From Gammaproteobacteria bacterium (GTDB taxonomy: Bacteria > Pseudomonadota > Gammaproteobacteria > Steroidobacterales > Woeseiaceae), in NCBI GenBank assembly GCA_029884165.1, contig JAOUIH010000003.1, forward strand, positions 1-64,000: DNA of 64,000 nt. The letters are read 5' to 3'. The number at the start of each line of letters is the position of its first letter. Position 1 is the first letter of the stretch. Shown piece by piece: positions 16,193-24,465 of the stretch. Both the position numbers and the translations under genes were made by a program. The notes beneath the pieces were generated by a model. That model made no database searches. It saw only the letters and a program-made list of their open reading frames with translations, and was not told the origin of the DNA.

Positions 16193-17584
16193 TCACACCG
16201 CGCGCAGGTACCAGTCGAAATCCGTGCTGCTGATGATGTTGTGGAACATGCGTTCCTCGTAGCGCCGATTCATCACGAACGACTCGCAGAATTCCTTGCC
16301 GAGGTATTCGGGCATGACCTCGCTATTCGCGAACTGGTCGATCGCGATGCACCAGCGGTTCGGGATCTTGCGCTCCAGGGTAATCACGTCGCCTTCCTCG
16401 ACCATGGGTCCCGGCTCGATCCTGTTCGTGATCCCGTAGTGCACGCCGGCTGCGATCGCGGCGGTCACCAGGTAGGGATTTGCGTCGGCCCCGGATGTCC
16501 GGTGTTCGAAGCGCAGATCCTTTTCTCCCGAAACCGGGATCCGCAGCGAAACGCTGCGGTGGTTCGGCCCCCAGTTCGGCTCGACCGGTGCGAAACTCTC
16601 CGGGCGCAGGCGCCGGTAGGAATTCGCGTTCGGCGCGAAGATGGCCGTGGCTTCGGCCATAGTCTTCGCGAGTCCCCCGATAGCGTGGCGCAGCTGCGGT
16701 GAGTAAGGGGGTTCCGTGAGTTTCTCTTTCCCTTGGGAAAAGTAGTTCTTCCCGTCCTTTCCGAGGAGGCTCATGTGGATGTGCAGCCCCGAGCCGGACT
16801 CGTCCCGGAAAGGCTTCGCCATGAAGCACGCCACGTAGCCGTGTTTGCGCGCGGCTGCTTTCACGGCGCGCTTCAGCAGCACCGCGTGGTCGCACGCACG
16901 CAGCGGGTCAGCCACGTGATGCAGGTTGATTTCGAACTGCCCGGGCGCGAATTCGGAAATCGTCGTACCTGCGGGTATGTCCTGCTTCTCGCAGTACTCG
17001 TGCAGGTCGTCCAGAAATTCCTCGATGTCCCACAGGTCGTCCGGGTGATAGACCTGCGGGCCCGGCTGCGGCCGGCCGACGCCGGGCACTACCGATACAC
17101 GGGGCGTCGGCTGGTCGGCATCGGCCTTGAGCAGGTAGAACTCGAGTTCGCAGGCCATGATGATCGTTGGAGCCAGTTTCCGGAGCGGTTCCAGCGAGCG
17201 CGCCAGCACGTGGCGCGGGTCCGCGAAGAACGGCGAGCCGTCCCGCATGTAAAAGCTGAACATGGCCTGCCCGGTCGGTTTACGCGACCACGGGATCGGC
17301 GCCAGCGAGCCCGGCACGATGCGTGCCTCGGTATCGGGATCGCCGTCGTCTGACGACCAGCGCATATCGGGAACCGTACTGCCGAGGGTGTCCAGCAACA
17401 CGGTGCCGCCTGGCATGTAGAAATGCTTGCCAAATACGCTCTCGAATTCCGCGGCCCGGATTCTCTTGGCACGCAGGACGCCCGCCAGGTCCGGGACCAT
17501 GACTTCGATCTCCCAGGTGTCCGGGTACTTCTGCAGGAATGCTTTCAGCTCGCGAAGGGCGGCGTTCGGTTTCTTGGCTGGCAT
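16193..17584 (-). CDS. Glutamine synthetase family protein, probable gamma-glutamylpolyamine synthetase
   Basis: This 463-residue enzyme is of the GlnA/PuuA superfamily that ligates glutamate to an amine using ATP. It has the GS catalytic landmarks: CELEFYLL and GQFEINLHH (metal-binding Glu residues), GSGLHIHMSL, the ATP/Glu loop NSYRRLRPESFAP, and RTSGADANPYL near the C-terminus. It lacks the adenylylation loop of true glutamine synthetase and fits the PuuA/SpuI/PauA group acting on putrescine or other polyamines. The start is ATG 17584. It is divergent from an IclR regulator, with a direct repeat in the gap, so it may be under IclR control. A second member of the family lies at 23028-24359. 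Confidence 0.88.
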   Translation of the reverse strand: MPAKKPNAALRELKAFLQKYPDTWEIEVMVPDLAGVLRAKRIRAAEFESVFGKHFYMPGGTVLLDTLGSTVPDMRWSSDDGDPDTEARIVPGSLAPIPWSRKPTGQAMFSFYMRDGSPFFADPRHVLARSLEPLRKLAPTIIMACELEFYLLKADADQPTPRVSVVPGVGRPQPGPQVYHPDDLWDIEEFLDDLHEYCEKQDIPAGTTISEFAPGQFEINLHHVADPLRACDHAVLLKRAVKAAARKHGYVACFMAKPFRDESGSGLHIHMSLLGKDGKNYFSQGKEKLTEPPYSPQLRHAIGGLAKTMAEATAIFAPNANSYRRLRPESFAPVEPNWGPNHRSVSLRIPVSGEKDLRFEHRTSGADANPYLVTAAIAAGVHYGITNRIEPGPMVEEGDVITLERKIPNRWCIAIDQFANSEVMPEYLGKEFCESFVMNRRYEERMFHNIISSTDFDWYLRAV

Positions 17585-17784
17585 GCTGGGGCTCGTTCTC
17601 TGGTTGTCCGGCCGGCCGCTCAGGTACCTGTCGCGTGGCCTAGGCGCTGCATCCTACTATGCCGGTCCGTGATCAGGCCACCGGGGGCGAGCGGCCCACG
17701 ACGGAGTTCCGCTGCCGGCGGCAGCGGGCGCAGGCACCGGCAGCCGGTCCGGCCGGGGGGTATTGTCAGCGCCGATCCCTCTGC

Positions 17785-17817
17785 CATATTATGAAACCCG
17801 CCCCCATATTGTGATAC
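17785..17817. promoter_or_regulatory. Direct repeat CATATTRTGAWAC in the divergent GS/IclR gap, candidate operator
   Basis: Two 13-base copies, CATATTATGAAAC (17785-17797) and CATATTGTGATAC (17805-17817), match at 11 of 13 positions. They are spaced 20 bases start to start, about two helical turns. They stand out as AT-rich in a GC-rich gap of about 250 bases and end 19 bases before the iclR-like ATG. The position suits autoregulation by the IclR protein and control of the divergent gene. No other structure in the 17585-17836 gap is convincing. Confidence 0.5.
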
Positions 17818-17836
17818 AAGCCGGTCGCATACGCCC

Positions 17837-18592
17837 ATGAACGACTCGAGTCCTCCGCAGGGTGCGCAAGCCGTCTTGCGAGCGGTTTCGCTGTTGAAAC
17901 TGTTCACCAGCGAGCAGCCCGAGATGAGCCTGGCGCAGCTGAGCCAGGCATCGGGCCTCAACAAGACCACGACACACCGCCTGCTGCGAGCGCTGCAGAG
18001 CCAGGCACTGATCGACAAGAATGCGTCTACCGGGAGCTACAGCCTCGGAGCCGGCCTGATGGCGCTCGGTGTGCAGGCGCTGGCATCCAGCGACCTGCGC
18101 CGCCGGGTGCGACCGATGCTCAAGATGCTGGCGCGCGAGACGGGCGAAACGGCCACGCTCGAGGTGCCGGTCGAAGACAGCATGTTGATTCTCGACGAGG
18201 TGGCCGGCCGCCACGTCGTCGCTGCAGCCGGCAACATCGGCACCCGCTGGCCGATGCATGCCACGTCAACGGGCAAGGTCCTGCTGGCGTTCGAGGCGCA
18301 TCGCATGGAGGCGCTGCCGGACAGTCTGCCGGCGCTGGCGCAGAGAACGATGACCAGCAAGGACATGCTCGCCCAGCAGCTGGTCGAGATTCGCAAGCGA
18401 GGGTTTGCCGAGAGCACGGACGAACTCGAAGACGGATTCGCCGCCGTCGCCACCGTTATCCGCGGGGCGCTCGGTGACGTGCAGGGCGCGCTCTCCATCG
18501 GAGGGCCGAGCCAGCGACTCGGCCCCGCGAAGCGCGCGGAACTCGGCGCTGCACTTTGCCGCGCGGCCGCGCGCCTCCGACCCGAGTACTGA
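17837..18592 (+). CDS. IclR family transcriptional regulator
   Basis: The 251-residue DNA-binding regulator has an N-terminal winged helix (residues about 12-75: AVSLLKLFTSEQPEMSLAQL followed by SQASGLNKTTTHRLLRAL). A C-terminal IclR effector domain follows (DLRRRVRPMLKMLARETGETATL, PMHATSTGKVLLAF and the late GFAESTDELEDGFAAVA). It starts at ATG 17837, just downstream of a 13-base direct repeat. The gene is 10 bases before the NhaC-type antiporter gene on the same strand and divergent from the glutamine-synthetase-family gene. These are its most likely targets. The effector is unknown. Confidence 0.93.
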   Translation: MNDSSPPQGAQAVLRAVSLLKLFTSEQPEMSLAQLSQASGLNKTTTHRLLRALQSQALIDKNASTGSYSLGAGLMALGVQALASSDLRRRVRPMLKMLARETGETATLEVPVEDSMLILDEVAGRHVVAAAGNIGTRWPMHATSTGKVLLAFEAHRMEALPDSLPALAQRTMTSKDMLAQQLVEIRKRGFAESTDELEDGFAAVATVIRGALGDVQGALSIGGPSQRLGPAKRAELGAALCRAAARLRPEY

Positions 18593-18602
18593 CCGCCCAC
18601 GC

Positions 18603-20498
18603 ATGCTAACATCCCCGCGTGCACGGCAGCTTCGGGACAAGAACATCAAGAAACTGATCCTGACCATCGTGCTCCTGCTGTCCGCGGCGGTGGCTCACGG
18701 GGTGGAGATCCACGCACCCGCTGTGGCACTGACCGACGTCCCCGCCCGGATAGAGGTTCGCGGCGCTCTCGCGCACGAGGTGGTCGAGCTGCAGGCCGGC
18801 GGCTCGGTCCAGGTCGTCGTAGCGGATGCAGCGGGCGTCGCGGCCGTCGAGTTGGTTTTCCCCGCAACCGGTGCAGCAAAGCTGACGGCGACGACAGGAT
18901 CGGGCGCGAGCGCCGAAGCGGGCCTGCGCATCCTGCCCGCTTGGGTCTCCGTGACGCCTCCCTTGCTTGCGATTCTAATAGCACTGACGCTGCGCAGCGT
19001 AATTCCGGCGCTGATGCTCGGCATCTGGCTCGGAGCCGCGGCGCTGCAGCCGTTTACGCCGCTCGGCATATTCAATGGGCTGCTGACCGCATTCCAGGTG
19101 TATGTGGTCCGCGCGCTGGCCGACCCAGATCACGCGGCGATCATCCTGTTTTCACTGATGATTGGCGGCATGGTCGGCATCATCACGCGCAACGGGGGGA
19201 TGGCCCGGATCGTTACGATGATCGTCAGCCGCGCCAGGACGGCCGTCGCCGGGCAGGTTTCTGTCTGGCTGATGGGACTGATGATCTTCTTCGACGATTA
19301 CAGCAATACGCTCGTGGTCGGCAACACGGCGCGGCCGCTGACGGATCACCTCAGGATTTCGCGCGAGAAGCTCGCCTACATCGTCGATTCCACCGCGGCG
19401 CCGGTCGTGTGCCTCGCGCTCATCACGACATGGATCGGTTACGAGGTCGGCCTGATCGATGCGGCGCTTAGCGGCATACCCGACCTGAACGAGCCGGCGT
19501 ACACCGTGTTCCTGCGGTCCATCCCGTACAGTTTTTACCCGCTACTCGCGGTGGTCTTCGTGCTCGCTGTCGCAGCGACCGGGCGCGACATGGGCCCGAT
19601 GTATCACGCGGAACTGCGTGCGCGCCGCGGGCAAGTGTCGCCGGTGGATGCCGGGGAAACGCCGGCCCTGCAGGGCGATCAGCTGGAGCCGAAGGCCGAT
19701 GTGCCGATGCGAGCCGCCAATGCGTTCGTCCCGCTTGCAGTCCTGATCGTCGCGCTGCTCGGCGGCCTGTACGTCACCGGCGAAGGGAACACCCTGACGG
19801 ATATCATCGGATCGGCCGATGCCTACAAGGCGATGATGTGGGCCTCGTTGCTGAGCGCACTGACGGCCGGTGTCATGACGGTAGGCCAGCGCATCCTGAG
19901 CACCCACGAAACGGTCGACGCCTGGTTCGGCGGCGTCCGTGCCATGCTGTTCGCGATGATTATCCTGATCCTCGCCTGGGCGTTGTCGAACATAACCGAA
20001 GACCTGCACACGGCCGACTACCTCGTGAGCATCCTGGCGGACTCGCTGCGGCCGGAACTGGTGCCGGCGGCCGTCTTCCTGCTGTCGGCCGCAACCGCGT
20101 TCACGACGGGAACCAGCTGGGGCACGATGGGCATCCTGATGCCGCTGGTCGTGCCGCTCTGCTGGGCCGTGCTCCAGTTCAACGGCATGACCGGCCCGGA
20201 GCACCTGCATATCCTGTATTCGGCGGTAGCCTGCAACCTCGCGGGTGCAGTCTGGGGCGACCACTGTTCGCCAATCTCCGATACGACGGTCCTTTCGTCG
20301 ATGGCCAGCGGCTGCGATCACATAGAACATGTGCGGACCCAGATGCCCTACGCGGTGCTGGTCGGCGGGGTCGCGCTGCTCCTGGGAACGATACCCGGTG
20401 GCTTCGGCCTTTCGCCGCTCCTGTCGCTGCCGCTCGGCGCCGGCCTGCTGTTTGCCGTTCTCCGGTACTACGGCAACCGGGCCGACGACGAGGCCTGA
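18603..20498 (+). CDS. NhaC-family Na+/H+ antiporter-like transporter with extra exported N-terminal domain
   Basis: The 631-residue protein starts at ATG 18603. It opens with a signal-like segment (KKLILTIVLLLSAAVAHG), then about 85 residues predicted to lie outside the cytoplasm (beta-rich, EIHAPAVALTDVPARIEVRG onward). The polytopic NhaC-type domain follows, with MIFFDDYSNTLVVGNTARPL, YIVDSTAAPVVC, TAFTTGTSWGTMGILMPLVV and GDHCSPISDTTVLSSMAS. NhaC-family proteins exchange sodium or move amino acids and carboxylates, so the substrate may be an organic solute. The extra N-terminal domain is unusual for typical shorter (about 450-500 residue) members. It is probably co-transcribed with the IclR regulator. 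Confidence 0.85.
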   Translation: MLTSPRARQLRDKNIKKLILTIVLLLSAAVAHGVEIHAPAVALTDVPARIEVRGALAHEVVELQAGGSVQVVVADAAGVAAVELVFPATGAAKLTATTGSGASAEAGLRILPAWVSVTPPLLAILIALTLRSVIPALMLGIWLGAAALQPFTPLGIFNGLLTAFQVYVVRALADPDHAAIILFSLMIGGMVGIITRNGGMARIVTMIVSRARTAVAGQVSVWLMGLMIFFDDYSNTLVVGNTARPLTDHLRISREKLAYIVDSTAAPVVCLALITTWIGYEVGLIDAALSGIPDLNEPAYTVFLRSIPYSFYPLLAVVFVLAVAATGRDMGPMYHAELRARRGQVSPVDAGETPALQGDQLEPKADVPMRAANAFVPLAVLIVALLGGLYVTGEGNTLTDIIGSADAYKAMMWASLLSALTAGVMTVGQRILSTHETVDAWFGGVRAMLFAMIILILAWALSNITEDLHTADYLVSILADSLRPELVPAAVFLLSAATAFTTGTSWGTMGILMPLVVPLCWAVLQFNGMTGPEHLHILYSAVACNLAGAVWGDHCSPISDTTVLSSMASGCDHIEHVRTQMPYAVLVGGVALLLGTIPGGFGLSPLLSLPLGAGLLFAVLRYYGNRADDEA

Positions 20499-20539
20499 AG
20501 CGCTGGCAGGCGCGCTGCCAGGCTGTTCTCAACAGCCTG

Positions 20540-21181
20540 CTATGACACCGCGTCCGGTTGCCGTGCGGGGTGTGCTTTCGCGAATGCCTCGAGACCCTGG
20601 CAGTGCGCGTCGATGCCCGCAATCGTCGGGAAGGGTGCGAGGTCGAGGCCGAAGCGCCGCGCATTGAAGACCTGCGGAATCAGCCAGACGTCGCCCAGCG
20701 TCAAACTGTCGCCGAACACGTAGCGTCCTTCCGTACTGCGTTCGGCGGCCAGCTTTTCGATCACTGCAAAGCCCTCGCCGATCCAGCGCCGGCACCAGGC
20801 CGATACGGATTCGTCGTCCTGGCCGAACTCGCTACGCAGGTGCGTCAGGATTCTTAGATTCTGGATCGGGTGTATGTCGCAGCCGACGATGCCGACGATC
20901 TCGCGAACCCGCGCGCGTCCGATGGCGTCGGCGGGCAGCAGCGGTGGCTCCGGGTACAGCTCCTCGATGTACTCGGCGATGGCCGGAGACTGGGCCAGGA
21001 CCGCAGCGCCGACGTCTAGCGCCGGAACGAAGCCCTGCGTATTGATGCGCCTGAACTCATCGGCCCTGTGCTCGCCGCGGTCGAGGCGCACCGCGACATT
21101 CTCGAAATCGAGCCCCTTGTAATTGAGCATGATCCGGATGCGATACGAGGCGCTGCTCCGATAGTATCCATAAAGTTTCAT
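20540..21181 (-). CDS. maiA: Maleylacetoacetate isomerase (zeta-class glutathione transferase)
   Basis: The 213-residue cytoplasmic enzyme isomerises maleylacetoacetate to fumarylacetoacetate in tyrosine/homogentisate catabolism, using glutathione. The zeta-class active-site motif is clear in KLYGYYRSSASYRIRI (S-S-x-S-x-R). It is followed by the glutathione-site segments FVPALD and LAQSPAIAEYIEELYP, and the C-terminal helical domain with SLTLGDVWLIPQVFNA. The usual partner genes hmgA and fahA are not in the window, so a more general GST role is possible. The start is ATG 21181. It is divergent from the methyltransferase gene. Confidence 0.9.
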   Translation of the reverse strand: MKLYGYYRSSASYRIRIMLNYKGLDFENVAVRLDRGEHRADEFRRINTQGFVPALDVGAAVLAQSPAIAEYIEELYPEPPLLPADAIGRARVREIVGIVGCDIHPIQNLRILTHLRSEFGQDDESVSAWCRRWIGEGFAVIEKLAAERSTEGRYVFGDSLTLGDVWLIPQVFNARRFGLDLAPFPTIAGIDAHCQGLEAFAKAHPARQPDAVS

Positions 21182-21312
21182 GGCAGCATTGAGTAGTCCG
21201 TGATTCGGGCTAGCATAGCAGGCACGGGTACAGCTTGCGGGATTCGGTTATCATGCGCCCGATTTTGCAGCCACTGAATTGATCAACTGACAACATCTGC
21301 AAGGAGAGAGAT

Positions 21313-22062
21313 GTGAACAAGATTCTCGCATTACTGCTTTGCCTGGCCGTCGGCCTTCCCGCACTTGCCCAGGACGAAAGAACCGAGGCCAAGATCCGGG
21401 CGGCCCTGGCCAGCGATGTCCGGACCGACGAGGAAAGAGAGCGGGACGCCAACCGAAAGCCGGTCGAGACGCTGGCCTTCTTCCGGCTCCGGGACGACAT
21501 GCGAGTGCTCGAGCTGATACCCGGCGGCGGCTGGTACACGAAAATCCTTGCGCCGACGCTGCGCGACGAGGGCAAGCTCTATGTATCGATTTTCACCGAT
21601 GGTCTTGCGCAGGATTTGCTCACGCAGCCGGGATTCGACCGGGTCGAGGTGCTCGACATCGGCGTTACGCCGGAACGGACGGGGCCCTTCGGGACCCGGA
21701 ACGTCGCGCCGTTCTCCTTCGGCGTAAAGGACCTCGATCTCGTGCTGACTTTTCGCAACATGCATAACTTCGCGCCGGCGGGGCGTGCGGCGATCAATGC
21801 CGCTGTGTTCGATTCCCTGAAGCCCGGCGGCCTGTACGGCGTCGTCGACCACACGCGCCGGCACATGCAGTCCCTGTACGACGAGAACCGCCGCCGGGCC
21901 GACCCGGTCGAGATCATCAAGGAAGTGCTGGATGCGGGATTCCGTTTCGAGGGTTACAGCGACCTGCATTACCGGCCCGACGACGAACTCCGCTACGAGG
22001 TCGGGCGCGCGACCGTGACCGGCAACACCGACCGTTTCACGCTGCTCTTCAGCAAGCCCTGA
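21313..22062 (+). CDS. Predicted SAM-dependent methyltransferase (COG4798-like) with a signal peptide
   Basis: The 249-residue protein starts with a cleavable-looking signal (MNKILALLLCLAVGLPALAQ). A Rossmann methyltransferase-like domain follows, with motif I in VLELIPGGGWYTKILAP, a downstream DLVLTFRNMHNF loop and LKPGGLYGVVDHT. It fits an uncharacterised family of predicted exported methyltransferases. SAM is cytoplasmic, so the export signal is puzzling and the activity is not proven. It starts at GTG 21313, well placed after AAGGAGAG; an ATG two bases upstream is out of frame and stops at once. It stands alone between divergent maiA and the polyamine operon. Confidence 0.83.
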   Translation: MNKILALLLCLAVGLPALAQDERTEAKIRAALASDVRTDEERERDANRKPVETLAFFRLRDDMRVLELIPGGGWYTKILAPTLRDEGKLYVSIFTDGLAQDLLTQPGFDRVEVLDIGVTPERTGPFGTRNVAPFSFGVKDLDLVLTFRNMHNFAPAGRAAINAAVFDSLKPGGLYGVVDHTRRHMQSLYDENRRRADPVEIIKEVLDAGFRFEGYSDLHYRPDDELRYEVGRATVTGNTDRFTLLFSKP

Positions 22063-22071
22063 CAGCGCGGC

Positions 22072-22101
22072 GGGGCCGGATACCCGGCGGAATCCGGCCC
22101 C
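22072..22101 (+). terminator. Strong hairpin after the methyltransferase gene
   Basis: A perfect 10-bp inverted repeat, GGGGCCGGAT (22072-22081) and ATCCGGCCCC (22092-22101), encloses a 10-base loop, starting 10 bases past the methyltransferase stop. No T-run follows (GTAATGTG), so it may be a weak or Rho-assisted terminator or a transcript-stabilising hairpin. It separates that gene from the polyamine operon. Confidence 0.5.
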
Positions 22102-22210
22102 GTAATGTGAATCCCGGCATGTACAGGGCCGGGGGCTTTCACGTATCCTAGCCGTTCCGGGTAAGTTCCCAATGTAACGACCAGAGGTGCAGGCCCCCGC
22201 GCGGCCGTGT

Positions 22211-22963
22211 ATGTGTGCAAGACCCGTCATCGCTGTACCGGCAGACAGACGAGTCCTCGATCCCCACCCCTTCCACATGGTGGGCGAAAAATATATCAAG
22301 GCATTGCAGGATGGCGCCGATGCGCTCCCCTGGATCGTCCCGGCAAGCGGTGACGGCCCAATGCTCGACGAAATTTTTCAGCGCGTCGATGGTCTCTTTC
22401 TGACCGGTAGCTATTCGAACGTCGAACCGCATCATTACGGGGGCGTGCCGAGTCGCCCGGGTACCTGGCATGACCCCCAGCGGGATGCCACGACCCTGCC
22501 GTTCCTGAAAAAGGCGTTCGACGCCGGCATGCCGGTCTTCGCCGTGTGCCGCGGGTTCCAGGAAATGAACGTGGTACTCGGCGGCACGCTGCACCAGCAC
22601 GTGCACGAGGTTGCGGGCTACCACGACCATCGCGAGGACTCGGACGACCCGCTGGACGAGCAGTACGGCCCGGCGCACGCCGTGCACCTGGTCGAGGGCG
22701 GGTTGCTGAGGCGTCTCGCCGGCGCCGATACCGCGATGGTGAATTCGCTGCACGGGCAGGGCGTCGCGAAACTAGCTGGCGGCGTAACCGTCGAAGCCGT
22801 TGCGGACGATGGACTGATCGAAGCGTTCAGCGTCGACACGGCACGGGGGTTTGCCCTGGCCGTACAGTGGCACCCGGAATGGAAAGTTTTGGAGAACGAA
22901 TTCTCGCTGGCGATGTTTCGCGCGTTCGGTGACGCGTGTCGCCTATACGCCGCGCGCTCCTGA
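22211..22963 (+). CDS. puuD: Gamma-glutamyl-gamma-aminobutyrate hydrolase / SpuA-type class I glutamine amidotransferase
   Basis: This cytoplasmic hydrolase removes the gamma-glutamyl group from pathway intermediates in polyamine degradation. The protein is 250 residues from ATG 22211; GTG 22187 would add 8. It is a class I amidotransferase-like triad enzyme: nucleophile Cys in VFAVCRGFQEMNVVLGG, and His-Glu in VQWHPEW. It also has the PuuD-type GSYSNVEPHHY and NSLHGQG segments, closely matching E. coli PuuD. With the GS-like and aminotransferase genes that follow, the order matches spuA-spuB-spuC of Pseudomonas aeruginosa, so SpuA is an equally good name. Confidence 0.92.
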   Translation: MCARPVIAVPADRRVLDPHPFHMVGEKYIKALQDGADALPWIVPASGDGPMLDEIFQRVDGLFLTGSYSNVEPHHYGGVPSRPGTWHDPQRDATTLPFLKKAFDAGMPVFAVCRGFQEMNVVLGGTLHQHVHEVAGYHDHREDSDDPLDEQYGPAHAVHLVEGGLLRRLAGADTAMVNSLHGQGVAKLAGGVTVEAVADDGLIEAFSVDTARGFALAVQWHPEWKVLENEFSLAMFRAFGDACRLYAARS

Positions 22964-22994
22964 CGTGTGCGGCGGAGGATTCCGTATTGGATAA

Positions 22995-23013
22995 ACGCAA
23001 TGTGACATTGCGT
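22995..23013. promoter_or_regulatory. Perfect palindrome upstream of the gamma-glutamylpolyamine synthetase gene, candidate operator
   Basis: ACGCAATG (22995-23002), TGA and CATTGCGT (23006-23013) make a perfect 8+3+8 inverted repeat. It ends 14 bases before the GTG start at 23028 and sits in the 64-base gap after puuD. The location over a promoter or ribosome-site region suggests a repressor site. The PuuR-like regulator encoded at 26832-27377 is the obvious candidate, though the site does not look like the E. coli PuuR box. Confidence 0.5.
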
Positions 23014-23027
23014 AATTAAGGTGTAAC

Positions 23028-24359
23028 GTGAGTGAAAAGGAAATATTTCAAGCCTGGTTCAGGCAGCATGGAACGGAAGACGTAGAGGCCTTCGTGCCGG
23101 ACATGGCCGGCGCGGCTCGCGGCAAGGTGATCCCTGCCCGCAAGTTCGGCTCCGGCGAGATGAAGATGCCGGAGGCAATCTTCTCCCAAACCGTTTCCGG
23201 CAACTATATCGAGGACAAGTCCAACATCGAAGACCGGGACATGCTCCTGGTGCCCGACGAGTCGACCCTCAGACCGGTGCCCTGGGCCATGGAGCCCGCG
23301 GCGTCCGTTTTTTTCGACTGCTACCGCAAGGGCGGCAAGCCCGTCGAGACCTCGCCGCGACGCGTCCTGCAGAACGTTCTGCAGCTGTACCGGGACAGCG
23401 GCTGGACTCCCGTCGTGGCCCCGGAGGTCGAGTTCTACCTGATCGGCGCACACTCCGATGCGAACGAGGAAGTGGGACCGCCGAAAGGCCGGCTCGGTCG
23501 CACCGAGTGGTCGAAACAACCGTACAGCGTCGACGCGATGAACGATTTCGATCCGTTCATAAACGATCTCTATGCGTTCTGCGACGACCAGGGCATACGC
23601 ATCGACACGCTCTCGCAGGAAATGGGGCCGGCGCAGTTCGAGATCAATTTCCTGCACGGCGATGCGATCGAGCTGGCGGACCAGGTATTCCTGTTCAAAC
23701 GCACGGTGCGGGAAGCGGCGATCAAGCACCGGATGCACGCAACCTTTCTCGCTCGCCCGACCTCGGGCGACCCGGGCAGCGCGCTGCACGTGCACCAGAG
23801 CATCGTCGACGCCAACGGGCGGAACATTTTCGCGGACGATGACGGCGCGCATAGCAGCCTGTTCATGTCCTACATCGGCGGCTTGCAGAAGTACATGCCC
23901 GAGGCCCAGCTGATATTTGCGCCGTATCCGAATTCCTACCGGCGCTTCCTCAGTTACGACTCGTCGCCGGTCAACCTCGAATGGGCGACCGACAACCGGA
24001 CGGTCGGGCTGCGTGTGCCCGATTCGTCGCCGGAAGCGCGCCGGGTGGAGAATCGGATCGCAGGCTCGGACGTCAATCCCTACCTCGCGATAGCGGCGAC
24101 GCTGGCCTGCGGCTATTTGGGAATGAAAGAGGGCGTCGAGGTAAGGCCGGCGATCGAGGGCAGCGCTTACGATCTGCCGTTCTCGTTGCACCGGGAGCTG
24201 CACGCGGCGATCAGTGCCTTCAAGTCGAGCGCGGCCATGCGTCAGACGCTTGGCGAGTCTTTCGTCAAGCTCTACTCGGCGCTGAAGGAGAACGAGTACC
24301 TCGAGTTCCAGGAGATCGTCACGCCCTGGGAACGGGAAGTACTGATGTTCAACGTGTGA
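23028..24359 (+). CDS. puuA: Gamma-glutamylputrescine synthetase-like enzyme (PuuA/SpuB)
   Basis: The 443-residue glutamine synthetase family enzyme would join glutamate to putrescine or another polyamine using ATP. It has the landmarks APEVEFYLIG, GPAQFEINFLHGDA, SALHVHQSI, the NSYRRFLSYDSSP loop and RIAGSDVNPYLAIAA. No adenylylation-site tail is present. It starts at GTG 23028, 15 bases past a perfect palindrome, with AAGGTG as ribosome site. It lies between puuD/spuA and the spuC-type aminotransferase, as spuB does in Pseudomonas. The other GS-like protein in the window (16193-17584) is a distinct paralogue. Confidence 0.92.
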   Translation: MSEKEIFQAWFRQHGTEDVEAFVPDMAGAARGKVIPARKFGSGEMKMPEAIFSQTVSGNYIEDKSNIEDRDMLLVPDESTLRPVPWAMEPAASVFFDCYRKGGKPVETSPRRVLQNVLQLYRDSGWTPVVAPEVEFYLIGAHSDANEEVGPPKGRLGRTEWSKQPYSVDAMNDFDPFINDLYAFCDDQGIRIDTLSQEMGPAQFEINFLHGDAIELADQVFLFKRTVREAAIKHRMHATFLARPTSGDPGSALHVHQSIVDANGRNIFADDDGAHSSLFMSYIGGLQKYMPEAQLIFAPYPNSYRRFLSYDSSPVNLEWATDNRTVGLRVPDSSPEARRVENRIAGSDVNPYLAIAATLACGYLGMKEGVEVRPAIEGSAYDLPFSLHRELHAAISAFKSSAAMRQTLGESFVKLYSALKENEYLEFQEIVTPWEREVLMFNV

Positions 24360-24409
24360 ACCTCTGGAACCGCCGGCATTTCAGCATGTGACCGGCAGGT
24401 GAAGTCGGC

Positions 24410-24434
24410 GGGCGGCTTGGCTACCATGCCGCCC
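24410..24434 (+). terminator. Hairpin between puuA and the aminotransferase gene
   Basis: GGGCGGC (24410-24416) and GCCGCCC (24428-24434) form a perfect 7-bp stem around an 11-base loop, followed by TGCTTTCG. It starts about 50 bases after the puuA stop and ends 31 bases before the next start. It could be a weak terminator, attenuator or processing site within the operon. The evidence is structural only. Confidence 0.3.
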
Positions 24435-24465
24435 TGCTTTCGAAACATCAGGCGAAGGATTCATC

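Noticed and set aside
18405-18602. Possible upstream extension of the NhaC-type protein
   Set aside because: This stretch is the 3' end of the IclR gene read in another frame; the signal-peptide-like start at 18603 is better supported.
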